Position numbers and translations under genes: made by a program. The notes beneath the pieces were generated by a model that saw nothing but the letters and a program-made list of their open reading frames with translations, had not been told where the DNA came from and did no database searches. 64,000 nt of DNA from Albimonas pacifica. GTDB taxonomy: Bacteria; Pseudomonadota; Alphaproteobacteria; Rhodobacterales; Rhodobacteraceae. The stretch spans positions 1-64,000 of the forward strand of contig NZ_FOQH01000003.1 of the NCBI RefSeq assembly GCF_900113695.1, given 5' to 3'. Positions 1-8,599 of the stretch are shown here, piece by piece (the first letter of the stretch is position 1; each line of letters starts with the position of its first letter).

Positions 1-306
1 GCCGCGATCCGCTATGCCCTGGCCCGGATAGCCCGCCTGCGGCCCTGGCTCGACCATGGCGTCCTCGAGATCGACAACAACGCGGCCGAGCGGGCCATGC
101 GCGCCATCGCCCTGGGACGGAAGAATTATCTCTTCATCGGCTCCGAGGCTGGCGGCCGTGCAGCGGCCATCGCCTACACCCTGATCGAGACCGCGAAGCT
201 CAACGGCGTCGACCCCACGGCCTGGCTCGCCGACACCCTCGCCCGCATCCCGGACTGCAAGATCAACAGGATCGGAGATCTGCTCCCCTGGAATTACGCC
301 AGATAG
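1..306 (+). CDS. IS66-family transposase (TnpC-type), C-terminal fragment
   Basis: The reading frame is open from base 1 and encodes about 101 residues before a TAG stop, so the start lies upstream of the window. The text LEIDNNAAERAMR followed by LGRKNYLFIGSEAGG is the characteristic end of the DDE catalytic domain of IS66 transposases; the E in NNAAER is the conserved catalytic glutamate region. The tail contains the usual PTAWLADTLARIPD segment. It catalyses element movement together with the accessory proteins TnpA and TnpB, which are not in view. Whether the complete gene is intact cannot be told from this fragment. Confidence 0.9.
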   Translation, partial: AAIRYALARIARLRPWLDHGVLEIDNNAAERAMRAIALGRKNYLFIGSEAGGRAAAIAYTLIETAKLNGVDPTAWLADTLARIPDCKINRIGDLLPWNYAR

Positions 307-307
307 C

Positions 308-326
308 GGTCAGGCCGGACGCTTAC
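308..326 (+). repeat. IS66 right terminal inverted repeat
   Basis: Read inward on the minus strand the sequence is GTAAGCGTCCGGCCTGACC. The GTAAGCG opening is typical of IS66-family termini. It lies immediately after the transposase stop codon, as expected for the right end. Confidence 0.7.
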
Positions 327-636
327 GAAGAAGAGATCACTCGGCCACGTACGTCACCTGGTTTCCGATGTCTGCACTGCTCTAGCCGCACCGCAGCGAT
401 GGTCGCCTGAATGAGCGGCAGCTTCGGGCCGGCACCTGACCAGGTCGCGACGGGCGGACACCGGTACTTTCTCTGCAAGCGCGTGTTGATCACGCCGCGA
501 CATTGGAAGCCGACGTTCAGGCGATCCTAATCTGGATCTCACTCTGCACCGCCGCATGAACACACCAGCCCAACGCGAACCCCTCGATTCGAGTTGCACC
601 TAAAGGTCTGCAAGACGCTGCGCCTTGGCAAAAAGT
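327..636. other. Intergenic stretch between the IS66 end and the nuclease-like gene
   Basis: About 310 bases with no convincing gene. Base composition is clearly less GC-rich than the rest of the window, as in the neighbouring nuclease-like gene. Short open frames here have no recognisable protein features. I see no integrase remnant and no clear promoter. Confidence 0.5.
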
Positions 637-2157
637 CTACGTTGCTAGTTTTGAAAACAAGGCGTCAAACTCCTCCTCGAAGAGCGGCGGGAGCACAGGC
701 CGATTCTTGCCATGGACCTCCGAGCAGTACGAAGCAAATCCCCAGCGGGAGTAGTCGTTGCTGCGGGCTCGTCCGAGCACCAAGGCCGGCAGGTCGACAT
801 CGCTGAAGTACCTTGCTGCCCGCTCCAGTTCATCCACCGACAGAATGGCATAAGGCATCTCGTGCAGCCACGCCTCGGACAGATTGGCTTCCGACATCCT
901 CGTCCGCACCAAGGCATTGAGACGCGCGGGCATTTCACTCCCAAAGAGGTACCAATCTTCCAGCGTCACTACCATCGGGAATACCTGCCGCCCCTCCATG
1001 AAGGGAAGCTGAGGATAGCTCCCGGCCCGATAATCAACGATTGTCTTGTACACCTGCACGACGGCGGCAGCTAGCGTGTCGAGGTCTTTCTGAAGCGCGG
1101 AGAGGTCAGCAATTTCGGCCTTTGACGCCCATGTCATACGCTTCGTCTTGCATTCGATGAAAAGTGCGGCCTCTTCTCCCTGCTGCACGATCCAGTCCAC
1201 GGTGTGCTTCTGGTTCTTGCCGACAAGATACTTCTCCTCGGCAAGAACGGCTCGCTCCGCGCTTGTGACGCGAGCATTTAGTACCTCCCCGACGTAACGT
1301 TGGAATGAGCTGCCAAATTCTGTGAAAAACCCTTCGATGTCCTTCAGTGTATAGTAGAGACCGGTCATGAAGCGCCAATACAGAAGCATCGGTATCGGGC
1401 ACGCCAGTTCATCTTGGCCCCTATGGGACATCCCAACCATGGGGAATTCTCGAAGTGACGAATAGCGGTAACCAAAGCCCTGATCGAGCGCGTGTTCCGC
1501 CCGCAAACGTCCCGCCAGATCGTTTCTGCGCAATGAAGTAAAGGCAAGGAACCGCTCGAAGTGGTCCTGGGTGAGTCCCGGAATCTGAATATTGAGGGTT
1601 CGACTAATACGGGGAGCGTCCAAGAAATGACCAGTGTACAGCATTCCGATGGTGTAGAGTTCTTTAAGGGTCAGCCCGGTAGCGGCCTGGGTGTAGCCTT
1701 CGAGAAGTGGCGTGTTGTAGAGTTTGTAGTAGCGGATGACCGGCGCTGGCTGGAAGCGAAACTGCTGCCACACGAACTGGCGATGAGCAATCCGCATTAA
1801 CTCAAGGTGGATTTGCTTCCCGATCTGGAACTCTGAATAGATTTCGCCTTCTAGCGCTCGAAGGCCGTTGACGATGTCGGCCAAGGTGTCCCATTGGCGG
1901 AGGGTGCGACCTCGCCTGGGCAGAATGTCTGCGTGGAGAATTGCCTCGCGGGCAATTTGTTCAAGCGCAAACTCAGAAAGAATAGCTTGGGGAAGCTGCG
2001 CATCGATGAGGGATCGATGGACTTGGATGTCGCCTGGAAACTGAAAATCGTCCACTTGAAGCCATTGCGAATAAGCCCAGATAGCGTAAAGGCTGTCGCG
2101 GCACCCTAATTGGCGCACTATGGCTTTGACCTTCCTGTATTGCTCGTTCCTCGACAT
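637..2157 (-). CDS. Uncharacterised protein with a PD-(D/E)XK nuclease-like domain
   Basis: A 506-residue protein not assignable to a named family. Residues 1-270 are rich in aromatic and helical segments with no motif I recognise. Residues 281-337 look like a restriction-endonuclease fold: an opening helix FGSSFQRYVGEVL (281-293, E291), then D321 in HTVDWIV, then the E335-C336-K337 triad in FIECKTKR. D...ExK with a preceding helix is the signature of PD-(D/E)XK nucleases. The C-terminal 170 residues are unassigned. The gene stands alone, next to an IS66 end and close to a tRNA, with lower GC than its neighbours, which suggests horizontal acquisition. A role in defence or DNA processing is inference only. 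The start is the first ATG of the frame. Confidence 0.75.
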   Translation of the reverse strand: MSRNEQYRKVKAIVRQLGCRDSLYAIWAYSQWLQVDDFQFPGDIQVHRSLIDAQLPQAILSEFALEQIAREAILHADILPRRGRTLRQWDTLADIVNGLRALEGEIYSEFQIGKQIHLELMRIAHRQFVWQQFRFQPAPVIRYYKLYNTPLLEGYTQAATGLTLKELYTIGMLYTGHFLDAPRISRTLNIQIPGLTQDHFERFLAFTSLRRNDLAGRLRAEHALDQGFGYRYSSLREFPMVGMSHRGQDELACPIPMLLYWRFMTGLYYTLKDIEGFFTEFGSSFQRYVGEVLNARVTSAERAVLAEEKYLVGKNQKHTVDWIVQQGEEAALFIECKTKRMTWASKAEIADLSALQKDLDTLAAAVVQVYKTIVDYRAGSYPQLPFMEGRQVFPMVVTLEDWYLFGSEMPARLNALVRTRMSEANLSEAWLHEMPYAILSVDELERAARYFSDVDLPALVLGRARSNDYSRWGFASYCSEVHGKNRPVLPPLFEEEFDALFSKLAT

Positions 2158-2763
2158 AGCCTCCTTGCTTAGAAGAATTGCTTGAGTGCTGCAACGTGTG
2201 TGCGAGCGGCAGTCCCCAGGCTGCCACGGCCGCCAACTGAAACCCGGCCGCCGTTATTTAGTGTGCGCTCAAGACGGCACTGCGGTCCTTTACCCGACGC
2301 AAATGCTGCTCGATGCACGAACGGCCGCAAAGCGAGAGCTGCGGCGCGGCAATGGGACGACCAACGTGCGGCCGCTCTGGGCCGACAACGAAGCTTCACT
2401 CATCGCTTGTAGGTTGGCGCCCATTCGAGTCGCTTCTCAGAGAAGGCGCTCCAGACAAAAACTCGAATGAACCTAGCGCGAGCGACCCCGTCGTCTCCGT
2501 GCGAAGGCGTGGACGTGCTTGGGCGATTGTCTTTGAGACTCGGCAGCAAACTTGGTGTCATTTGGAGCGAGACTGAACCTGGCGATCCAAGCTAACCAAG
2601 GCTGATCCCAGCGTTTCGGATCCGCGACGCGACCAACGCCGCCGAAGCTGGCCGACATACGCCCGACTATCACGGTGTTCCCCCGGTATTCCCCCGAGCA
2701 GATCGCGCCCTGCGGCGCGTGCTCGCGGTGGTCCGGGTCACCCAGTCATTTCAAGGGGAAGGG
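2158..2763. other. Intergenic region between the nuclease-like gene and tRNA-Val
   Basis: About 600 bases containing only short open frames with no recognisable domain. It directly abuts the 3' (CCA) end of tRNA-Val, the usual attachment position of tyrosine-recombinase islands. I could not find a second copy of the tRNA 3' end within the window or an integrase gene. Composition rises toward the chromosomal average near 2700. Confidence 0.4.
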
Positions 2764-2839
2764 TGGTGGGCGGTACTGGATTCGAACCAGTGACCCCAGC
2801 GATGTGAACACTGTGCTCTACCAACTGAGCTAACCGCCC
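2764..2839 (-). tRNA. tRNA-Val (anticodon CAC)
   Basis: A 76-nt cloverleaf on the minus strand. The acceptor arm GGGCGGT pairs with ACCGCCC, and the discriminator A is followed by an encoded CCA. The D-arm is GCTC/GAGC. The anticodon stem CAGTG/CGCTG encloses TTCACAT, giving anticodon CAC, which reads GTG valine codons. The T-arm contains GGTTCGAATCC. GTG is an abundant codon in this GC-rich genome. Its 3' end coincides with a change in base composition. Confidence 0.95.
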
Positions 2840-2956
2840 GGACCGGCGCTGCTGATAAAGGGGTCTCGGGGGCGGGTCAAGGGGCATGAGCGGGGAATCT
2901 TCGCGCCCGGCGGCCGCCCTCGCGGAAGCCGGGCGCGGAGGGGGCGGCGGCGGGGC

Positions 2957-3637
2957 TCAGGCCGGCGGGCGCAGGCGCTCGAGCGCGGCGGGCAGGTCGG
3001 CGTAGCGGGCGAGAACCGCATCGGCGTCGAGCTCCGCCACCACGTCGGCCGAGACGCCCATGTCCATCAGGATGCAGGGCAGGCCGGCGGCGCGGGCGGC
3101 CTCGCGGTCGGTCGTCGTGTCGCCGACCATCACCGAGCGGCCGCGCGCCGCGCCCGCGCGATCCGCCGCGGCCCAGACCGGGCGCGGGTCGGGCTTGCGG
3201 ACGGGGAGCGTGTCGGCGCCGACCAGGGCCGCGAAGCGGTCGAGCACGCCCAGCTCCGCCAGCAGGATGCGGGCCAGGCCCTCGGGCTTGTTGGTGCACA
3301 CCGCCAGGCGCCAGCCGGCGGCGGCGAGCGTCTCCAGCGCCGTCTCCACGCCCTCGAACAGGCGGGAGTGGACGGCGATGGCGGCCTCGTATTCCGCGAG
3401 GAACAGGGGAAAGGCGGCCTCGACCCAGGGCTCGACCTCCGCCGCCGGCGCGCCGGAGCGGGCGAGGCCCGCGCGCAGCATCGCCCGGCCGCCCTTGCCC
3501 GAGAGGCCGGCGTCGGTCGCGCGATCCAGCCGGCCGGAGGCCCCGCGGGCCGCCAGCGTCGCGTTGGCCGCCGCGATCAGGTCGCCGGAGGTGTCGGCGA
3601 GCGTGCCGTCGAGGTCGAAGAGGGCGCCCCGCGTCAT
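2957..3637 (-). CDS. gph: Phosphoglycolate phosphatase, HAD superfamily
   Basis: A 226-residue HAD hydrolase that dephosphorylates 2-phosphoglycolate, a by-product of oxygenation or DNA repair. Motif I is FDLDGT with nucleophile D8 and acid D10. A helical cap domain follows (about residues 18-85). Motif II is the T in VCTNKPEG, motif III the K of VRKPDP, and motif IV VMVGDTTTD. Related HAD phosphatases act on other small phosphates, so the substrate is a family-based call. An in-frame extension upstream of 3637 exists, but motif I close to the N-terminus fixes this ATG. It is divergently arranged with glmU. Confidence 0.85.
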   Translation of the reverse strand: MTRGALFDLDGTLADTSGDLIAAANATLAARGASGRLDRATDAGLSGKGGRAMLRAGLARSGAPAAEVEPWVEAAFPLFLAEYEAAIAVHSRLFEGVETALETLAAAGWRLAVCTNKPEGLARILLAELGVLDRFAALVGADTLPVRKPDPRPVWAAADRAGAARGRSVMVGDTTTDREAARAAGLPCILMDMGVSADVVAELDADAVLARYADLPAALERLRPPA

Positions 3638-3743
3638 TCGCCCCCCTTCCGCCCCATGGGCGCCGCATCCGAAATGCACTGCAACAACATATGACCCGCC
3701 TCTCCGTTCCCTCGCCCGCTCGCCGGGTGGTAAATGCTGCGCC

Positions 3744-5147
3744 ATGACCCGTCCAGAAGACTCCGCCTCCCGGCGCCCCGACGCCACCCGACCCGTCGCC
3801 GTCGTCGTCCTCGCCGCCGGGCAGGGCACGCGCATGCGCTCCGCCCTGCCCAAGGTGCTGCATCCGGTGGGGGGGGCGCCGATGCTCGCCCACGTGCTGC
3901 GCACGGCGCAGGCGCTGAGCCCCGAGCGGGTGGTGGTGGTGACCCCGCCCGACGCGCCCGAGGTCGGCGAGGCGGCGCGCAGGCTGCGCCCGGACGCCGT
4001 CGACGTGCCCCAGCGCGACCGGCTGGGCACGGCGCACGCCGCGCAGCAGGCGCGCGAGGCGCTGGCGGGGTTCGAGGGCGACGTGCTGGTCCTCTACGGC
4101 GACACGCCGCTGGTGCGGCCGGAAAGCCTGGCGGCGATGTCGGCGGCGCGGGCGGAGGGCGCCTCGGTCGTCGTGCTGGGCTTCCAGGCCGAGGATCCCG
4201 CCCCCTACGGCCGGCTGATCGTCGAGGGCGGCGAGCTGACCGCCATCGTCGAGGCCAGGGAGGCCACCTCCGAGCAGCGCGCGATCCGGTTCTGCAACTC
4301 CGGCGTGATGTGCGTCGAGGCGGCGCGGATGTGGACCTGGCTCGACCGGGTCTCCGACGACAACGCCAAGGGCGAGTTCTACCTGACCGACCTGGTGGCC
4401 ATCGCCCGCGCCGACGGCGCCCGCGCCGCGGCGGTCGAGTGCCCCGAGGCCGAGACCCTGGGCGTGAACTCCCGCATCGACCTCGCCGCCGCCGAGGCCG
4501 CCTTCCAGGCCCGGATGCGCCGCGCCGCGATGGAGCAGGGCGCGACCCTCGCCGCGCCCGAGACCGTGTTCTTCGCCTTCGACACCGAGCTCGCGGCCGA
4601 CGTCTCCATCGGCCCCAACGTGGTCTTCGGCCCCGGCGTGCGGGTGGAAACGGGCGTCGAGATCAGGGCCTTCTGCCATCTCGAGGGCTGCACGGTCGCC
4701 TCCGGCGCGGTGGTCGGCCCCTTCGCGCGGCTGCGCCCCGGCGCGCGGATCGGCGCGCAGGCCCATGTCGGAAACTTCGTCGAGGTGAAGAACGCGACGC
4801 TGGGCGAGGGCGCGAAGGCCAACCACCTGACCTATATCGGCGACGCGGAGATCGGCGCGCGCGCCAACATCGGCGCGGGCACGATCACCTGCAACTACGA
4901 CGGCTTCCTCAAGCACCGCACCACCATCGGCGCGGGGGCCTTCATCGGCTCCAACACCGCGCTGGTGGCGCCGGTGTCGGTCGGGGACGGCGCCTCGGTC
5001 GGCGCCGGCTCGGTGGTGGTCGAGGACGTGCCGGCGGATGCGCTGGCCGTGGCGCGCGGCCGGCAGGAGGTGCGCCCCGGCGCCGCCGCCCGCCTGCGCG
5101 AGCGGCTGGCGGCCGAGAAGGCGGAGAAAGCGGCCCGCAAGGGCTGA
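3744..5147 (+). CDS. glmU: Bifunctional UDP-GlcNAc pyrophosphorylase / GlcN-1-P acetyltransferase
   Basis: A 467-residue enzyme catalysing the last two steps to UDP-N-acetylglucosamine, the precursor of peptidoglycan, lipid A and many polysaccharides. The N-terminal uridylyltransferase domain carries the nucleotide-binding loop GQGTRMRSALPK (26-37). The C-terminal half is a left-handed beta-helix with hexapeptide repeats, visible as repeated IGA/VGA steps, and contains the acetyltransferase region around CNYDGFLKH. Length fits the family, with about 15 extra N-terminal residues. Start 3744 is the only ATG just ahead of the nucleotide-binding domain. glmS follows after 69 bases on the same strand, so the two pathway enzymes are probably co-transcribed. 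Confidence 0.95.
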   Translation: MTRPEDSASRRPDATRPVAVVVLAAGQGTRMRSALPKVLHPVGGAPMLAHVLRTAQALSPERVVVVTPPDAPEVGEAARRLRPDAVDVPQRDRLGTAHAAQQAREALAGFEGDVLVLYGDTPLVRPESLAAMSAARAEGASVVVLGFQAEDPAPYGRLIVEGGELTAIVEAREATSEQRAIRFCNSGVMCVEAARMWTWLDRVSDDNAKGEFYLTDLVAIARADGARAAAVECPEAETLGVNSRIDLAAAEAAFQARMRRAAMEQGATLAAPETVFFAFDTELAADVSIGPNVVFGPGVRVETGVEIRAFCHLEGCTVASGAVVGPFARLRPGARIGAQAHVGNFVEVKNATLGEGAKANHLTYIGDAEIGARANIGAGTITCNYDGFLKHRTTIGAGAFIGSNTALVAPVSVGDGASVGAGSVVVEDVPADALAVARGRQEVRPGAAARLRERLAAEKAEKAARKG

Positions 5148-5216
5148 GACGCGAATCCCCGACCGGGCGAAGATCCGGCGGGACGGACCATGCGGGACAG
5201 CGGAAAGGATCGACCC

Positions 5217-7043
5217 ATGTGCGGCATCGTCGGCATTCTGGGGCAGGGGCGCGAGGCCGCGCCGATCCTGCTCGATGCGCTGAAGCGGCTGGAATACCGC
5301 GGCTACGACAGCGCCGGCATCGCCACCATCCAGGACGGACACCTGGATCGCCGGCGGGCCACCGGCAAGCTCTCCGAGCTTGCCAAGGTGCTGGAGGCGG
5401 CGCCGATCGCCGGCTCGGTCGGCATCGGGCACACCCGCTGGGCGACCCACGGGGCCGCGACCACGGTGAACGCGCACCCCCACGCCTCGACCCGCGTGGC
5501 GGTCGTGCACAACGGCATCATCGAGAACTTCCGGGAGCTGCGCGAGCAGCTGAAGGCCGAGGGGCATCCCTTCGTCACCCAGACCGACACCGAGACCATC
5601 GTCCACCTGTGCCAGTCGTTCCTCGACCGGCAGCTGTCGCCCGCCGACGCCGCCGCGGCGACGCTGGCGAAGCTGGAGGGCGCCTTCGCCCTGGCCTTCC
5701 TGTTCGAGGGCGAGGGCGACCTGATCGTGGCCGCCCGCCGGGGCAGCCCGCTCGCCATCGGCTACGGCGACGGCGAGATGTTCGTGGGCTCCGATGCGCT
5801 GGCGCTGGCGCCGCTGACCAACCGCATCTCCTATCTCGAGGAAGGCGACCTGGCGCTGGTCACCCGCAAGGGGGCCGAGATCCACGACGCCTCCGGCGCG
5901 CGGGTCACCCGCGCGGTGCAGGTGATCGAGGTCTCCTCGGTCGTGGTCGACAAGGCCGGCTACAAGCACTTCATGCTCAAGGAGGTGAACGAGCAGCCGA
6001 CCGTCTCCGCCTATGCGCTGGCGCATTACGTCGACAACGAGACTGGGCTGATCCGCTCCGAGGCCGAGGACGTGGATTTCGCGCAGGCGAGCCGCATCGT
6101 GCTGGTCGCCTGCGGCACGGCGCATTACGCCTGCCACATCGCCAAATACTGGTTCGAGAAGCTGGCCCGCCTGCCGGTCGAGATCGACGTGGCCTCCGAG
6201 TTCCGCTACCGCGAGCCGCCGCTGTCGAAATCCGACGTGGCGGTCTTCGTCTCCCAGTCCGGCGAGACGGCCGACACGCTGGCGGCCCTGCGCCACGCCG
6301 CGCCGCAGGTGGGTCACGTGGTCTCGGTGGTCAACGTCACCACCTCGACCATCGCCCGCGAATCCGAAACCGTGCTGCCGATCCTGGCCGGGCCGGAGAT
6401 CGGCGTCGCCTCCACCAAGGCCTTCACCTCGCAGCTGGTGACGCTCGCCACGCTGGCGATCCTGGCGGCCCGCCAGCGAGGTCGCCTGAGCCCGGACGAG
6501 GAGCGCCGCCTGGTGCGCGTGCTTTCCGAGGCGCCGCGCCACCTGGCCGAGGCGATCGCCGCCGCCCCCGAGATCGAGGCCGCCGCGCGCGAGATGGCCG
6601 AGGCGCGCGACGTGCTCTACCTGGGCCGCGGCCCGTTCTTCCCGCTGGCTCTCGAAGGGGCGCTGAAACTCAAGGAAATCAGCTACATCCACGCCGAGGG
6701 CTACGCCTCTGGCGAGCTGAAGCACGGGCCCATCGCGCTGGTCGATTCGAGCGTGCCGGTGGTGGTGCTGGCGCCGCGGGACCAGCTCTTCGACAAGACC
6801 GTGTCGAACATGCAGGAGGTGATGGCCCGCGGCGGCCGGGTGATCCTGTTCACCGATTCCGTGGGCGCGCAGACCGCCTCGGAAGGGGCCGCGCGGGTGG
6901 TGGTGATGCCCACCTGCGACCCGTTCATCGCGCCCATCGTCTACGCCGTGCCGGCCCAGCTGCTGGCCTATTACGCGGCGGCTTTCCTTGGAAAAGACGT
7001 CGATCAGCCTCGGAACTTGGCTAAGTCGGTCACGGTGGAGTAG
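5217..7043 (+). CDS. glmS: Glutamine--fructose-6-phosphate aminotransferase (isomerizing)
   Basis: A 608-residue enzyme making glucosamine-6-phosphate from fructose-6-phosphate and glutamine, the entry step of the hexosamine pathway. Start 5217 is chosen because the protein must begin M-CGIVG: Cys2, exposed after Met removal, is the glutaminase nucleophile. An upstream in-frame start would bury it. The glutaminase domain covers about residues 1-240. Two SIS sugar isomerase domains follow, with SQSGETADT and STKAFTSQ, and the C-terminus ends in KSVTVE as in the family. It sits directly downstream of glmU. Confidence 0.97.
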   Translation: MCGIVGILGQGREAAPILLDALKRLEYRGYDSAGIATIQDGHLDRRRATGKLSELAKVLEAAPIAGSVGIGHTRWATHGAATTVNAHPHASTRVAVVHNGIIENFRELREQLKAEGHPFVTQTDTETIVHLCQSFLDRQLSPADAAAATLAKLEGAFALAFLFEGEGDLIVAARRGSPLAIGYGDGEMFVGSDALALAPLTNRISYLEEGDLALVTRKGAEIHDASGARVTRAVQVIEVSSVVVDKAGYKHFMLKEVNEQPTVSAYALAHYVDNETGLIRSEAEDVDFAQASRIVLVACGTAHYACHIAKYWFEKLARLPVEIDVASEFRYREPPLSKSDVAVFVSQSGETADTLAALRHAAPQVGHVVSVVNVTTSTIARESETVLPILAGPEIGVASTKAFTSQLVTLATLAILAARQRGRLSPDEERRLVRVLSEAPRHLAEAIAAAPEIEAAAREMAEARDVLYLGRGPFFPLALEGALKLKEISYIHAEGYASGELKHGPIALVDSSVPVVVLAPRDQLFDKTVSNMQEVMARGGRVILFTDSVGAQTASEGAARVVVMPTCDPFIAPIVYAVPAQLLAYYAAAFLGKDVDQPRNLAKSVTVE

Positions 7044-7163
7044 ATTGCCGCCCGCGGGCGAAGACCCGAGGCCGCCGGTCCCCAGGCCGACGGCGCGAAG
7101 GAACGAGCGGAACACGCGCGCACGCGGTCGGGGCCGCAGGACGCGCGGATCAGGAGCGATCGG

Positions 7164-7643
7164 ATGATGTCGTCACGTGCGCGGCTGGCCCTCGTCGGCG
7201 CGATGGCCTTGGGCCTCGCCGCCTGCGGGGGGGACAAGCCTGCCCCCAAGCCCGTAGTCAATCTCTACCAGGCCGACTGCTACACCGTGGATCCCTACCA
7301 GCCGATCCGCATCGACAAGCCCGCCGCCGGCGTGCCGGAGAACATGAAGGCCTTCCTCGGCGCCTGGGGCGGCGGGGCCTGGGACGGGTCCGTCTGCCAC
7401 GACCTGTGGGTGATGAACGTCGACCCCTCGGGCAACGTGCTGATGTTCGACGCCCACGGGCCGGGCTTCTTCCCCGACGCCACCGCCTTCACCCGCAAGG
7501 GCCGGATCAGCCCCGAGGGCCGCATGCGCGTGCGCAAGGGGCCGGCGGTGGTCGAGTACTGGATCGCCGAGGACGGGCGCCTGCACGGCACCCGCACCAT
7601 CGGCAAGAAGGTCCAGCACGTGATCATGTCCCGCCGGTCCTGA
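7164..7643 (+). CDS. Putative lipoprotein of unknown function
   Basis: A 159-residue exported protein. The N-terminus is a lipoprotein signal: basic MMSSRAR, a hydrophobic stretch, and lipobox LAAC with the modified cysteine at 21. The mature part has no motif I recognise. It contains several aromatic and glycine residues (GAWGGGAWDGSVCHD) and ends in basic MSRRS. An AGGAG ribosome-binding site lies 7 bases ahead of the first ATG. The stop is 17 bases upstream of the AlkD-like gene, so they may share a transcript with glmS upstream. Confidence 0.7.
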   Translation: MMSSRARLALVGAMALGLAACGGDKPAPKPVVNLYQADCYTVDPYQPIRIDKPAAGVPENMKAFLGAWGGGAWDGSVCHDLWVMNVDPSGNVLMFDAHGPGFFPDATAFTRKGRISPEGRMRVRKGPAVVEYWIAEDGRLHGTRTIGKKVQHVIMSRRS

Positions 7644-7660
7644 GCCCGGACGCCGGACCG

Positions 7661-8383
7661 ATGACCGCCGAAAAGACCCCCGCCCGGGTGGATCCCGCCC
7701 GGGCGATGGCGGCGCTTCGCGCCCTCGCCGACCCGGAGCGGGCGGCGAAGGCCGCCGCCTACCACAAGACCGACCGCGAGATGCTGGGCGTGGCCGTGCC
7801 CGAGATCACCGCGCTCGCCGACGGCTGGCGGGCCGAGGATCCCACCGTCGCGGGCCGCGTGGCGCTGGCCTCGGCGCTGTGGGACGCGGGCGTGTTCGAG
7901 GCGCGCGTCGCGGCCGCCAAGCTCCTCGTCCAGGCCCGGATCCGCGGCGAGGGGCCGGAGGGGGACCGCCCGGTCTGGGATCTCGTCGTCTCCTGGGTTC
8001 CCCAGTTCGACGGCTGGGCGCTGGCCGACCACGCGGCCGACGCGGGCTCGCGCCGGCTGTCGGCCGATCCCGCGCGGCTCGACGAGGTGGAGGGCTGGAC
8101 CCGCTCCGACCACCTGTGGACGAAGCGGGCGGCGATGGTCTTCACCCTGCCCTGGGCGAAGCTCAACCACCCCTCGGCCGAGGACCTCGCCCGGCGCGAG
8201 CGCATCCTCGGCTGGGCCGCGGGCTATGTCGCCGATCGCGACTGGTTCATCCAGAAGTCGGTGTCGTGGTGGCTGCGGACCCTCTCGGCGCGCGACCCGG
8301 AGCGGGTGCGCGCCTTCATCGCCGACCATGGCGCGGCGATGAAGCCCTTCGCCCGTCGCGACGCCCTGCGCCGGGTCGAGTGA
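7661..8383 (+). CDS. DNA alkylation repair protein, AlkD-like HEAT-repeat family
   Basis: A 240-residue all-helical protein resembling the AlkC/AlkD superfamily of HEAT-like repeat glycosylases, which remove bulky or charged N3/N7-alkylated bases without flipping them. Features seen are the N-terminal helix with YHKTDRE, the W-rich core VPQFDGWALADHAAD, then LWTKRAAMVFTLPWAK, and a C-terminal IQKSVSWWLRTLSARDPERVRAFIADH that matches the family's conserved last repeats. Length fits. Activity on a specific lesion is inferred. Start 7661 is the ATG just after the preceding lipoprotein gene; longer in-frame starts would run through that gene. Confidence 0.8.
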   Translation: MTAEKTPARVDPARAMAALRALADPERAAKAAAYHKTDREMLGVAVPEITALADGWRAEDPTVAGRVALASALWDAGVFEARVAAAKLLVQARIRGEGPEGDRPVWDLVVSWVPQFDGWALADHAADAGSRRLSADPARLDEVEGWTRSDHLWTKRAAMVFTLPWAKLNHPSAEDLARRERILGWAAGYVADRDWFIQKSVSWWLRTLSARDPERVRAFIADHGAAMKPFARRDALRRVE

Positions 8384-8599
8384 AGCCCCGGGGCGGAGCC
8401 GCCCCCCGGAACGCGCCCTCCCGAAGACCTGCCGGGAGCGGCCCGCCGCCTGCCTGCCGGGCGGCTGAGGCATTTGGGCCGCGGGAGATGAATCAGCGTT
8501 AATATCGCTTGTGTGCAAACGAGTCCGGGCCTATGTGACGCGCTCGTCAGCCGGCTGGGGAGTCAGGCCGACACCATCGCATCACTGGGGATGCCTGAC

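Larger units (their letters stand above)
1..326 (+). mobile_element. IS66-family insertion sequence, right end only
   Basis: The window opens inside the large transposase gene of an IS66-type element and the element ends at its right terminal repeat, near base 326. IS66 elements are known for terminal repeats that end in GTAA and for 8-bp target duplications. The bases after the repeat (327-334, gaagaaga) are therefore the expected duplication, but the left end lies outside the window, so this cannot be confirmed. Confidence 0.8.

Noticed and set aside
2182-2673. Small open frames between the nuclease-like gene and tRNA-Val, as integrase remnants
   Set aside because: None contains the R-H-R-Y residues or any other recombinase feature.
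2877-7115. A 1412-codon open frame on the minus strand across glmU and glmS
   Set aside because: It is the GC-rich complement of two certain genes; its Arg/Gly/His-rich content has no domain and it runs antisense to conserved motifs.
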